From Paenibacillus caui (GTDB taxonomy: Bacteria > Bacillota > Bacilli > Paenibacillales > Paenibacillaceae), in NCBI RefSeq assembly GCF_019904135.1, contig NZ_JAIOGQ010000004.1, positions 62,001-126,000 on the forward strand: 64,000 nt of DNA, in the 5' to 3' direction. Below are positions 44,213-52,163 of this stretch, one piece after another. The notes beneath the pieces were generated by a model. That model did not search any database, was not told the origin of the DNA, and saw only the letters and a list, made by a program, of their open reading frames with translations. The translations under genes were made by a program, and so were the position numbers. Numbering within the stretch: the stretch's first letter is position 1; each line of letters begins with the position of its first letter.

Positions 44213-45250
44213 TTGTTTGAAAAAGCGGCTGTTCTGGTTGCGGGAAGCTGGGGAACGGCTCTGGCTACAGTTCTCGCCGACAAGGGAATTCAGGTGGCGC
44301 TCTGGACCAGAAACGCAGCGCAAGCAGAAGAGATAAACCGGGACCACCGCAATCATTATTTGCCTGGAGCCCTGCTGTCACCGAATATTCAAGCAACTAC
44401 CGATATGGAAGAGGCGGTGAGGGATGCAGAGGCGGTAATTATTGTGTCGCCATCTTCTGCAGTCCGTCAGGTTTCCCGCGAATTCAAAAAATACTGGAAT
44501 GAAGAAATGCTTGTTATTCATGCAGTCAAAGGTTTTGAAACCGAGTCTCTTAAACGGGTTTCAACCGTCATTGCTGAGGAGCTGGGGTGTGCTGAAGGCC
44601 GGATCGTCGTACTCTCCGGTCCAAGCCACGCCGAAGAAGTGGTGAAACGCTGCCCGACGACGGTTGTCGTTGCTTCGATGGAGGAAGGCGAAGCGATGCG
44701 GGCGCAGGACCTGTTTATGAACTCTTATTTCCGTGTATATACGAACCGAGACATGGTCGGCGTCGAGCTTGCCGGAGCGCTTAAGAACATTATCGCCCTC
44801 GGAGCGGGAATGTCGGACGGTCTCGGATATGGAGACAATGCCAAAGCGGCTCTGCTGACCCGGGGGCTCGCTGAAATCACCAGGGTTGGCGTGGAAATGG
44901 GAGCCAATCCGCTTACTTTTGCAGGACTGGCCGGAGTGGGAGATTTGGTCGTGACGGCAACAAGCCGGCACAGCCGGAACTGGCGTGCAGGTTCTCTGCT
45001 GGGTCAGGGAATGCCGCTGGAGAAAGTGCTGACTACGATGGATATGGTGGTTGAAGGCGTCCGCACCACAAAGGCGGCGAGTGAAATCGCCGTGAAGTAT
45101 TCCGTTCAGATGCCGATCGCCATGCAGCTTTACCATGTCCTGTTTGAGGGGCTTGACGCCCGTACGGCGGTAGAAGCTTTAATGGGACGGGACAAGAAAA
45201 CGGAAATGGAAGTTATGTCTTTGGAAACATGGGAGCAGTGGCATACGTAA
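44213..45250 (+). CDS. gpsA: Glycerol-3-phosphate dehydrogenase [NAD(P)+]
   Basis: A 345-aa enzyme that reduces dihydroxyacetone phosphate to glycerol 3-phosphate for phospholipids. The catalytic Lys is in ELAGALKNIIALGAGM; other motifs are LSGPSHAEEV, GDLVVTATS and RN near it. The nucleotide-binding motif reads VAGSWG, with Val where most family members have the first Gly of GxGxxG. The TTG start is set by AAAGGAGGGG directly after plsY. Together they make lysophosphatidic acid. Confidence 0.93.
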   Translation: MFEKAAVLVAGSWGTALATVLADKGIQVALWTRNAAQAEEINRDHRNHYLPGALLSPNIQATTDMEEAVRDAEAVIIVSPSSAVRQVSREFKKYWNEEMLVIHAVKGFETESLKRVSTVIAEELGCAEGRIVVLSGPSHAEEVVKRCPTTVVVASMEEGEAMRAQDLFMNSYFRVYTNRDMVGVELAGALKNIIALGAGMSDGLGYGDNAKAALLTRGLAEITRVGVEMGANPLTFAGLAGVGDLVVTATSRHSRNWRAGSLLGQGMPLEKVLTTMDMVVEGVRTTKAASEIAVKYSVQMPIAMQLYHVLFEGLDARTAVEALMGRDKKTEMEVMSLETWEQWHT

Positions 45251-45369
45251 AATACAATAATCCAGCTCTGGCCCCGGAAACCTATGAGTTTTCCACAGTA
45301 AAAAAGGGCTCACCTCCTTCACCCCTCTATCATATAGTGACAGAGAGTACTGCCGGAGGAGGGGAGAGC

Positions 45370-45645
45370 ATGAACAAGAACATTTCCAAGGAAGCCCTTA
45401 ATCTCATCAACAAAAAGTCGGGCAAGAACATTTCGGAAGGCGCCGTCAAGAAATTGGCCAGCACTGTCAAGCCCTCGACACTGCAAAACGAAGCTCAGCT
45501 TCGTCAATTGATCAAGCAGGTATCGGCGATGGCGAAAGTTCCGGTTTCTGAGGCAACGATTAATGAAATCGTAGGTGCGGTCAAGAAGAGCGGTAAGAAT
45601 CCTCAGAACATGGAAGCCTTGATGAAAATGATGATGAAAAAATAA
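45370..45645 (+). CDS. SpoVIF-like sporulation protein
   Basis: A 91-aa Lys-rich helical protein. Segments INKKSGKNISEGAVKKLAS, LRQLIKQVSAMAKVPVSEATINEIVGAVK and the Met/Lys-rich end resemble stage VI sporulation protein F, a late mother-cell protein that works with GerE on spore coat genes. The start follows GGAGGAGGGGAGAGC; the longer ORF overlaps gpsA without a ribosome site. The gene order gpsA-small gene-spoIVA resembles the gpsA-yphE-yphF-spoIVA order in Bacillus. Confidence 0.7.
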   Translation: MNKNISKEALNLINKKSGKNISEGAVKKLASTVKPSTLQNEAQLRQLIKQVSAMAKVPVSEATINEIVGAVKKSGKNPQNMEALMKMMMKK

Positions 45646-45686
45646 GCGCCACACTCGGGGGGCGTCCATACGCTAAACCAAGAAAG

Positions 45687-45719
45687 GAACCTTCGGCCTT
45701 GTGCCGTCGGTTCTTTTTG
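45687..45719 (+). terminator. Terminator after the SpoVIF-like gene
   Basis: GAACCTTCGGC and GCCGTCGGTTC pair and are followed by TTTTTG. Confidence 0.85.
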
Positions 45720-45897
45720 TGATTATTCAAGAATTGCGTTAAGCCAAAATATCGCCAAATCCGAGCATGGCTGCCTGTTAGGAGGAATGTTATAATATGA
45801 TGCAGAAAAACGGATGAAAGGATACATCGGGATTGAGAGCAAGAAAAAGGCCCGCACTTTTTTTTCGGGTCAATCCCAAAGGATGTCGGTGCTAGAT

Positions 45898-46518
45898 ATG
45901 AACGAGCTTTACCAATATATTGGCGATATGAAGTTTCCCTCCCATCCGCGTCTGGAGAAGGCGCTGGATCGGCTTACAGCGTTATTGTCTGATTCCGGTG
46001 CCGAATGGCTCTTGGGAGGAAGCTGCGGACTTTGGCTGCAGGGGGTGGAGCTGCCTGCCTCGCCAAGGGATATCGACATCTATGCGGATCTGGAAGATTC
46101 GGACGAAGTACATGAGGTCTTGCTCTCTCTTGCAACAGATGCGCCTGTGCTCGACCGAAGCGGAATTTATGTCTCCAAGCTGAGCCATTATAAAGTTGAA
46201 GAATATGCCGTTGAGCTGGTAGGAGGGTTTGAGGTCCATGCGCGGGGGATCGGATACCAAGTTGAAGTGAAGAACGTATTTTACCCGGAGGCCCCGCCTG
46301 CAGCGGACGGGCTGCAGCTGATGCCGCTGGCGCATGAGCTTGTGTTCAATTTGCTGAGAGAGCGACCTGATCGTTATATGGCGATAGCGAAGCAAATTGG
46401 CAAGGAGCCGAAAAGGCATATTCCGCTGATTAGAGAACTTGTACGCAGAAACCGGTGGTCGCCGGATCAGGCGTCTTATCTGGACCGGCTGGTTGGAACC
46501 CCCGGGTGGTTCATCTGA
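45898..46518 (+). CDS. Nucleotidyltransferase-fold protein, function unknown
   Basis: A 206-aa protein whose LLGGSCGLWLQG (residues 38-49) followed by SPRDIDIYADLED fits the GGS...D-x-D pattern of minimal nucleotidyltransferases, often seen in uncharacterised or toxin-like proteins. No partner antitoxin is visible. Start choice is uncertain: ATGs lie at 45814, 45883 and 45898. I choose 45898 because AAAGGATG lies 12 bp upstream; a TATAAT at 45790 would leave the first ATG almost leaderless. Between them is a hairpin (GGGATTGA/TCAATCCC, 45829-45877) with eight T residues in its loop. The ferredoxin gene follows 23 bp later. Confidence 0.6.
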   Translation: MNELYQYIGDMKFPSHPRLEKALDRLTALLSDSGAEWLLGGSCGLWLQGVELPASPRDIDIYADLEDSDEVHEVLLSLATDAPVLDRSGIYVSKLSHYKVEEYAVELVGGFEVHARGIGYQVEVKNVFYPEAPPAADGLQLMPLAHELVFNLLRERPDRYMAIAKQIGKEPKRHIPLIRELVRRNRWSPDQASYLDRLVGTPGWFI

Positions 46519-46541
46519 GCAGCAAGGGGAGGACAATTGTT

Positions 46542-46892
46542 ATGGAGAATCAGATCAGATTTGAGCCGTCAGGAAAAACGGTAAAAGTGCACGTCGGGAC
46601 AACAGTGCTGGCAGCTGCCCGCAAAAGCAGGATACATATTCCCTCCCGCTGCGGCGGAAACGCCGGCTGTCTGATGTGCAAGGTCAAAACGGACCCGGAG
46701 CATGCGGCTGCGCTTTCCTCTTTAACGCCTGCCGAGGAGCGCAAGCTGGGGCCGCTTGCCCGGCAGGGAGTGCGTCTGGCTTGCCAGGCGAAAATATTAG
46801 GAAATGCCGTCGTGCAGCTGCCCGAGGATCCTTTGAAAGCGGCAGTGCGAAAGCAGCTGCAAGCGCAGGCTGAAGACGATGCTTTGTGGTAG
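46542..46892 (+). CDS. [2Fe-2S] ferredoxin-like protein
   Basis: A 116-aa plant-type ferredoxin domain. The four cluster ligands are Cys37, Cys43, Cys46 (RCGGNAGCLMC) and Cys81 (LACQAK). The spacing C-x5-C-x2-C is typical. The KTVKVHVGTTVLAAARKSRIHIPS strand fits the beta-grasp fold. AAGGGGAGG precedes the ATG. It is the second gene of a probable pair with the nucleotidyltransferase-fold gene and may serve an unknown oxidoreductase. Confidence 0.82.
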   Translation: MENQIRFEPSGKTVKVHVGTTVLAAARKSRIHIPSRCGGNAGCLMCKVKTDPEHAAALSSLTPAEERKLGPLARQGVRLACQAKILGNAVVQLPEDPLKAAVRKQLQAQAEDDALW

Positions 46893-46906
46893 ATACAATT
46901 GGCAGG

Positions 46907-46932
46907 GCCGGAGTAAAAGCTCCGGCTTTTTT
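46907..46932 (+). terminator. Terminator after the ferredoxin gene
   Basis: GCCGGAG and CTCCGGC form a tight hairpin with six T residues. From here to 47079 I see nothing further. Confidence 0.9.
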
Positions 46933-47079
46933 GTGTTAGGTTTTAAGATTATTTTTCCTGTCATAACAGTTGCTAGATTGACATAAACATACGGTAAAGT
47001 GCGGGGATTTCCGTTCCTTTGCGCGCAGGCAGCACCAGGCCGTCTCTTAAATTGTGATCCGGATCTGAAAATAAACGCG

Positions 47080-47107
47080 TCATAATTTGGAATCCGGTAC
47101 ATAAGAT
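47080..47107 (+). promoter_or_regulatory. SigE-type promoter for spoIVA
   Basis: TCATAAT and, after 13 bp, CATAAGAT closely match the SigE consensus (GHATADT and CATACAHT). It leaves a leader of about 185 bp before spoIVA in which I see no other gene. SpoIVA is a mother-cell SigE gene in Bacillus. Confidence 0.65.
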
Positions 47108-47300
47108 GATACTAGTCCAAATGCATGTACGAGTTCACGCCGCTTCGTTATAGCGATGCTGCTTTTGTTCATTCGGTGGTGGACGCGGATAGGGTAGGCT
47201 GCTCTGCCGCCTGCAACAGCTTCAAGGAAAGTAGTTCGTACATCGGGGCGGATGCTCGCGGGGCATTTATCCTTCGGCGAAATTTGAGGAGGGGATATCA

Positions 47301-48785
47301 TTGGTATTGGAGAAAGTGGACATTTTTAAGGACATTGCCGAACGTACCGGAGGAGATATTTATCTAGGGGTTGTCGGAGCGGTTCGTACAGGTAAATCCA
47401 CATTTATTAAACGTTTTATGGAAACCGTTGTTCTGCCGAATATCGCCAGTGAAGCCGACCGTGTGCGCGCGGTGGATGAGCTGCCGCAAAGCGCCGCAGG
47501 CAAGACGATCATGACGACAGAACCAAAATTTGTACCCAATAATGCGGTGCAAATCAAAGTAGCTGAAGGACTTGAAGTTAATGTACGGCTCGTGGATTGT
47601 GTTGGTTATGCCGTTGAAGGCGCAAAAGGGTATGAAGATGAAAATGGGCCCAGAATGATTTCGACACCGTGGTTTGAAGAACCGATTCCTTTTCAGGAAG
47701 CTGCTGAAATCGGAACACGCAAAGTGATCCAGGAGCACTCCACGCTTGGAGTAGTCGTGACGACAGACGGCACGGTGGCGGATATCCCCCGTTACTCTTA
47801 TGTGGAATCGGAAGAGCGGGTCATTGAAGAGCTCAAGGAAGTTGGCAAGCCGTTTGTGCTAGTCATCAATTCAACCAAACCGCGCAGCGAGGAAACGCTG
47901 CAGCTCCGCAGCGAGTTGGCTGCGAAATACGATATTCCGGTCATTACGCTGAGCGCGGCAACGATGACGGAAGAGGATGTTACCGGAGTGCTTCGCGAAG
48001 TATTGTATGAATTTCCGGTTCACGAGGTTAATGTCAACCTGCCGAGCTGGGTGATGGTGCTGAATGAAAATCACTGGCTGCGCAGCAACTATGAAAACTC
48101 GGTACGGGATAGCGTTAAAGACATCCGCAGATTGCGCGATGTCGACCGGGTCGTGAACAGCTTCTTGGAGTACGATTTTATCGACCGTGCAGGTTTAAGC
48201 GGTCTGAATATGGGGCAGGGCGTAGCGGAGATCGATTTGTACGCGCCTGACGATCTTTATGACAATATTTTAACCGAAGTGGTCGGCGTTGAAATCCGCG
48301 GCAAGGATCATCTGCTTCAGCTGATGCAGGAGTTTACGCATGCGAAGCGGGAATATGACCGCTTTGCCGAAGCACTTGAGATGGTGAAGACGACAGGCTA
48401 CGGCATCGCCGCCCCTACGCTTGCCGAGATGGCGCTTGACGAGCCGGAACTGATCCGTCAGGGATCCAGATTCGGCGTAAGGCTGAAAGCGACGGCACCT
48501 TCCATCCATATGATCCGGGTGGATGTGGAATCCGAGTTTGCCCCGATTATCGGGACCGAGAAGCAGAGCGAGGAGCTTGTCCGGTATCTAATGCAGGATT
48601 TTGAGAATGACCCGATCAAAATTTGGGAATCCGATATCTTCGGCCGCTCCCTGCATTCCATTGTCCGGGAAGGCATACAGGGCAAAATTGCGCTCATGCC
48701 TGACAATGCCCGCTACAAGCTGCAGGAGACGCTCGGCCGGATTATCAATGAAGGCTCCGGAGGCTTGATTGCAATTATTCTTTAA
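47301..48785 (+). CDS. spoIVA: Spore coat morphogenetic ATPase SpoIVA
   Basis: A 494-aa ATPase that polymerises on the forespore surface and forms the base layer of the spore coat. The Walker A motif GAVRTGKST is near residue 27; the DCVGYAVEGAKGYEDENGPRMI region, TTDGT and the very conserved end GGLIAIIL are present. Two TTG starts compete: 47301 is best spaced from GAGGAGGGG, while 47307 gives exactly the B. subtilis-like MEKVDIF start. I use 47301. A terminator follows. Confidence 0.96.
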   Translation: MVLEKVDIFKDIAERTGGDIYLGVVGAVRTGKSTFIKRFMETVVLPNIASEADRVRAVDELPQSAAGKTIMTTEPKFVPNNAVQIKVAEGLEVNVRLVDCVGYAVEGAKGYEDENGPRMISTPWFEEPIPFQEAAEIGTRKVIQEHSTLGVVVTTDGTVADIPRYSYVESEERVIEELKEVGKPFVLVINSTKPRSEETLQLRSELAAKYDIPVITLSAATMTEEDVTGVLREVLYEFPVHEVNVNLPSWVMVLNENHWLRSNYENSVRDSVKDIRRLRDVDRVVNSFLEYDFIDRAGLSGLNMGQGVAEIDLYAPDDLYDNILTEVVGVEIRGKDHLLQLMQEFTHAKREYDRFAEALEMVKTTGYGIAAPTLAEMALDEPELIRQGSRFGVRLKATAPSIHMIRVDVESEFAPIIGTEKQSEELVRYLMQDFENDPIKIWESDIFGRSLHSIVREGIQGKIALMPDNARYKLQETLGRIINEGSGGLIAIIL

Positions 48786-48812
48786 GCCATTTTACAGCCG
48801 TTTGTTACCGAA

Positions 48813-48851
48813 CCTGCCGAGAAGAGCAACTGCTCTTTCGGCGGGTTTTTG
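48813..48851 (+). terminator. Terminator after spoIVA
   Basis: CCTGCCGA and TCGGCGGG with inner AGAGCA/TGCTCT pairs, followed by five T residues. Confidence 0.88.
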
Positions 48852-48972
48852 TTTGCCTATTCTAGCATTTTTAACTTGAAATTAAAGATTGGCTGTATTA
48901 CTATAGGTTTGTTCTCGGCTTGCGAAAGGTCGCAGTTGATGATGATTGCCCAGGGATAAGCGTGCCCGAGAT

Positions 48973-49001
48973 TTGCTTAATTCCGGCAATTCGCGTATAA
49001 T
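48973..49001 (+). promoter_or_regulatory. Promoter of the HU gene
   Basis: TTGCTT is followed after exactly 17 bp by TATAAT, about 60 bp before the HU start. Confidence 0.75.
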
Positions 49002-49061
49002 TTCGTGCAAAACGGAAACAAAGTATACCAGAATAGTAATCCTTGTTAGGGAGGTGAAATC

Positions 49062-49334
49062 ATGAATAAGTCTGAACTGATCACACAGGTTGCTGAAAGC
49101 ACAGAGCTTTCCAAGAAAGACGTAACGAAGGCGGTTGACGCCGTATTCGAAGCGATTTCGGAAGCCCTGCAAAACGGAGACAAAGTCCAGCTGGTAGGCT
49201 TCGGTAACTTTGAGGTTCGCGAGCGTTCCGCCCGTAAAGGCCGTAACCCGCAAACCGGAGAAGAAATCGAAATTCCTGCGAGCAAGATCCCTGCTTTCAA
49301 ACCGGGGAAGGCGCTTAAAGACGGAATTAAATAA
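49062..49334 (+). CDS. hup: DNA-binding protein HU
   Basis: A 90-aa histone-like protein that binds DNA without strong sequence preference and compacts the nucleoid. The MNKSELI start, [24 protein letters not shown] (DNA-binding arm) and the [10 protein letters not shown] end are classic HU. Strong promoter, GGGAGGTG ribosome site and a terminator indicate a highly expressed single gene. Called hbs in B. subtilis. Confidence 0.97.
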   Translation: MNKSELITQVAESTELSKKDVTKAVDAVFEAISEALQNGDKVQLVGFGNFEVRERSARKGRNPQTGEEIEIPASKIPAFKPGKALKDGIK

Positions 49335-49358
49335 AGCTTTCTACATATTTTCCGGAAG

Positions 49359-49395
49359 AAGGGACGTGGGCTTAGGTTCACGGCCCTTTCTTTTT
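49359..49395 (+). terminator. Terminator after the HU gene
   Basis: AAGGGACGTG and CACGGCCCTT pair imperfectly and are followed by TCTTTTT. Confidence 0.75.
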
Positions 49396-49527
49396 AAGCG
49401 GGCAAATATTTAAGCTGGGAGAGCGCTCGTGCTGCTTTGTTGGTTAATGGATCTCTTGTTTGACTTTAATGCTTTCTTCAAGCATCATATAAGATACATA
49501 CGATTATTTCGGGAGGGACTCTCGTAG

Positions 49528-49776
49528 ATGGATAATGCAAGCAGCAACAGCGGTTTAAACAATGGCGCCGGAGAATATTATCTGATCAAGGCCAAGGAAC
49601 AAGGGGTACAGGTAATCGGGCTGACCCGAGGCAAGGATACACGCTTTCACCATACGGAGAAGCTTGATAAGGGAGAGGTGATGATCGCTCAGTTCACGGA
49701 ACATACTTCTGCCGTTAAAGTGCGCGGCAAAGCCATCATTATGACCAAGCTTGGCGTGATCGATACGGAAGATTAG
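49528..49776 (+). CDS. mtrB: trp RNA-binding attenuation protein (TRAP)
   Basis: An 82-aa protein whose core [23 protein letters not shown] and [16 protein letters not shown] is almost identical to B. subtilis TRAP. The RNA-contacting Lys of EKLDKGE and the Lys and Arg of KVRG are kept. TRAP forms an 11-subunit ring that, with bound tryptophan, wraps (G/U)AG repeats and represses trp genes. A matching site is found before trpE in this window. The N-terminus is about seven residues longer. GGGAGGGAC precedes the ATG. folE (mtrA), its usual neighbour, is absent. Confidence 0.95.
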   Translation: MDNASSNSGLNNGAGEYYLIKAKEQGVQVIGLTRGKDTRFHHTEKLDKGEVMIAQFTEHTSAVKVRGKAIIMTKLGVIDTED

Positions 49777-49782
49777 CATTCT

Positions 49783-49806
49783 GCAGGCATAGCCTGCTTT
49801 TTTTCA
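49783..49806 (+). terminator. Terminator after mtrB
   Basis: GCAGGC and GCCTGC with a three-base loop, followed by eight T residues. Confidence 0.85.
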
Positions 49807-49870
49807 TTGTACAATGAGGTATAAGCCCTTAAATAATGCCCGTTTCCCGGGAAAGAAAGAAGGGAATCCT

Positions 49871-50443
49871 TTGATACGATGGAAAATGCTGCTGCTCGCA
49901 GGCTCACTGACCCTGTTCGTCGCCCTCCTGTCCAAACCGATCCTGTCCGGATCCCGCGGGGACTTCCATTCTGCGGAAGCAGGTCCGGTGATGACGGAAG
50001 CTTCACGCTTTACACTGACCGAGAGCAACCTGGTCGATATACTGAGTTCTCTGCCGCTGAATCTGAAGATAGCCAGGGCAGAACTGCGAGGCGGAACGTT
50101 GGCGGTTGATTTAAAGCTGAAAAATAACAATGCCGGTTCCGCTCCGATTTATGAGGATATGGCCGAACTGGCCGCGCTTGCGATCGAGCGAACCCGCAAC
50201 ATCCATCAGCTTAGGCTTCGCCTTGTAGCGGAAGACAGCTGGACTCAAGCGAAGCATTTGCTGATGGCGGCTGATATCAGGCGGGAGGAATTGTCCCCCC
50301 GCGCCCATGAGGTGCTAAGCCTGCTAAGAAAGGCCGGAAACGGTCCCTTGGACGAGGGGCTTAAGGATGCCTTGGGCATTATCGAAACGGGACTGTGGAG
50401 AAAATCATATCCCGCGGCTTCTTCATCAGGGGCGGGCGGCTGA
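49871..50443 (+). CDS. Hypothetical membrane-anchored protein
   Basis: A 190-aa protein I do not recognise. A hydrophobic segment at about residues 5-23 (KMLLLAGSLTLFVALLS) is a signal or anchor. The rest is soluble: a beta-like part (ARAELRGGTLAVDLKLK) and a helical part with many Glu/Arg. A TTG start after AAGAAGGGA is preferred; in-frame ATGs lie at 49814 and 49886. It sits between mtrB and hepS, an insertion relative to Bacillus. Function unknown. Confidence 0.6.
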   Translation: MIRWKMLLLAGSLTLFVALLSKPILSGSRGDFHSAEAGPVMTEASRFTLTESNLVDILSSLPLNLKIARAELRGGTLAVDLKLKNNNAGSAPIYEDMAELAALAIERTRNIHQLRLRLVAEDSWTQAKHLLMAADIRREELSPRAHEVLSLLRKAGNGPLDEGLKDALGIIETGLWRKSYPAASSSGAGG

Positions 50444-50490
50444 GCCTTTCAAAAAACCAAACGCCTGAACCGTGCGTAGGGTATGAATTT

Positions 50491-50500
50491 GTGATATAAT
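50491..50500 (+). promoter_or_regulatory. Probable -10 element of the hepS operon
   Basis: GTGATATAAT contains a perfect TATAAT; the -35 region is weak. It lies about 57 bp before hepS. Confidence 0.45.
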
Positions 50501-50556
50501 ATACAACATTGTGGCAAACCCGTTATTGTCATTACAGATCGGCTCGGAGGCAAAGA

Positions 50557-51426
50557 ATGAAATTGTATCGTGTACCTGACTTGGCAAACAAATATGTCGA
50601 TTACGACATGATTAAAGCGCATACGGAGCTTGCGGAGTTTCCGGATTCCCGTGTCCGTTTGTTATATTCATTTTTGAAAAATCAGCATCCGGAAGACGAA
50701 GTTCGGGTAGAAGTATGTGCACTGGCTGTTTATCTGCTGCAGTTGGGTCTGGATACGCACGATCTGATAGATCCGGAACCTGTCCGGAAAGAAGAACGGC
50801 TTATGCGCTCTAGGCAACTTAAGGTTCTGGCAGGGGATTACTTTAGCAGTCTGTTTTACCAGCTGCTCGCCAGGACCGGACAAATCGAGCAAATTTCGCG
50901 CTTGTCGTCCGCCGTTTGCGAAGTGAATCGGATGAAAGCGCGTTTCTATACGAAAATGAAAGAACTGCTGCTGACCGCAGAGGATTATGTCAGGGAATCT
51001 GCTCTGCTGAAAACGCAGCTTTTCTCTTTCTTTACCCCTCTGCTGGACAAGTCAGCCCAGCATTTTTGGAGCAGTCTGCTTAGGGAGCTCAGCCGCTGCG
51101 AAGCGCTGGCCCAAGAATTGTCTTTATCTGCCCAGGAGCCTCCGATCCATGTCGGATACGCTTATTTGCGGATTATGGAAACCGGCAGCCCGGAAGACAA
51201 AGCGATGCTTAAACGAACGAAAATCAGTGCGCGCGACTGGTCTTCCTTGCTGCTCAAGTACAAGGTCATGGAACAGCTCTCAGGAAAGCTGCATCAATCG
51301 GTGAAGCAGGTACAGCTTTTGCTGCAGGAGATGTCCACTGAACGGTTGTATAAAGAACTGGTGGGGCTTGCCGAGCCTTTCAAGGCTCTGCTGGGGAAGC
51401 CCTATACCGCTTGGAATGAAGGGTAA
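50557..51426 (+). CDS. hepS: Heptaprenyl diphosphate synthase component I
   Basis: A 289-aa mostly helical protein, the small regulatory subunit of the two-part enzyme that makes the C35 side chain of menaquinone-7. Family marks are the IKAHTELAEFPDSRVRLLYSFLK start and the QLGLDTHDLI and GDYFSSLFYQLLA segments. It lacks DDxxD motifs, as expected for component I. The start follows CGGAGG. First gene of the hep/mqn block; menG follows after 14 bp. Confidence 0.88.
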   Translation: MKLYRVPDLANKYVDYDMIKAHTELAEFPDSRVRLLYSFLKNQHPEDEVRVEVCALAVYLLQLGLDTHDLIDPEPVRKEERLMRSRQLKVLAGDYFSSLFYQLLARTGQIEQISRLSSAVCEVNRMKARFYTKMKELLLTAEDYVRESALLKTQLFSFFTPLLDKSAQHFWSSLLRELSRCEALAQELSLSAQEPPIHVGYAYLRIMETGSPEDKAMLKRTKISARDWSSLLLKYKVMEQLSGKLHQSVKQVQLLLQEMSTERLYKELVGLAEPFKALLGKPYTAWNEG

Positions 51427-51440
51427 GGTGAGACTGTACC

Positions 51441-52163
51441 GTGGCGAATAAAGCAGAGAGCAAAGAACAGTTTGTTCATGCCGTGTTTGAGAGCATTGCT
51501 CCGAAATATGACCTGATGAACGATATTCTCAGCTTCCGAAGGCACAAAGCCTGGCGGAAATTCACGATGGCCAAAATGAAGATGCAGCCCGGAAATACCG
51601 CTCTTGATTTATGCTGCGGCACCTGCGACTGGACGATCAGCATGGCCGAAACAAGCGGCGGAGCCATTACCGGACTCGACTTCAGCAGAAATATGCTGGA
51701 CGTTGGTAAGGTCAAGGTGACTGAACGAGGGCTGCAGAACAGCATCGCTTTAGTTCAGGGGAATGCAATGGAGCTGCCGTTCGAAGACGACCGGTTCGAC
51801 TATGTCACCATCGGTTTTGGCCTGCGCAATGTCCCCGATTTACGTCAAGTGCTGCACGAAATGAAACGTGTAGTCAAACCTGGCGGCATGGTTGTTTGCC
51901 TGGAGCTTTCCAAGCCGACGTGGCAGCCGTTCAAAAGCATTTATTATTTTTATTTTCAAAAAATACTTCCCTTTCTTGGCAAGTTGTTTGCCAAACGGTA
52001 TGAACAGTATAAATGGCTTCCGGATTCACTGGTTCAGTTTCCGGGCCGTGAGGAGCTTGCGGAGATTTTCGGGGAAACCGGCCTCAAGCAGGTTCAGGCG
52101 TATCCTTTAACAGGCGGAATTGCGGCATTGCACATTGGAGTGAAGGAGACGCAGTATGTTTAG
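51441..52163 (+). CDS. menG: Demethylmenaquinone methyltransferase
   Basis: A 240-aa SAM-dependent methyltransferase performing the last step of menaquinone synthesis. UbiE/MenG motifs are FESIAPKYDLMNDILSF, ALDLCCGTCDWTI (SAM loop), GLDFSRNML, FGLRNVPD and the PLTGGIAALHIG end. The GTG start is preceded by AAGGTGAG. It overlaps mqnP by eight bases. It works on products of the neighbouring prenyltransferase and Hep synthase. Confidence 0.94.
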   Translation: MANKAESKEQFVHAVFESIAPKYDLMNDILSFRRHKAWRKFTMAKMKMQPGNTALDLCCGTCDWTISMAETSGGAITGLDFSRNMLDVGKVKVTERGLQNSIALVQGNAMELPFEDDRFDYVTIGFGLRNVPDLRQVLHEMKRVVKPGGMVVCLELSKPTWQPFKSIYYFYFQKILPFLGKLFAKRYEQYKWLPDSLVQFPGREELAEIFGETGLKQVQAYPLTGGIAALHIGVKETQYV

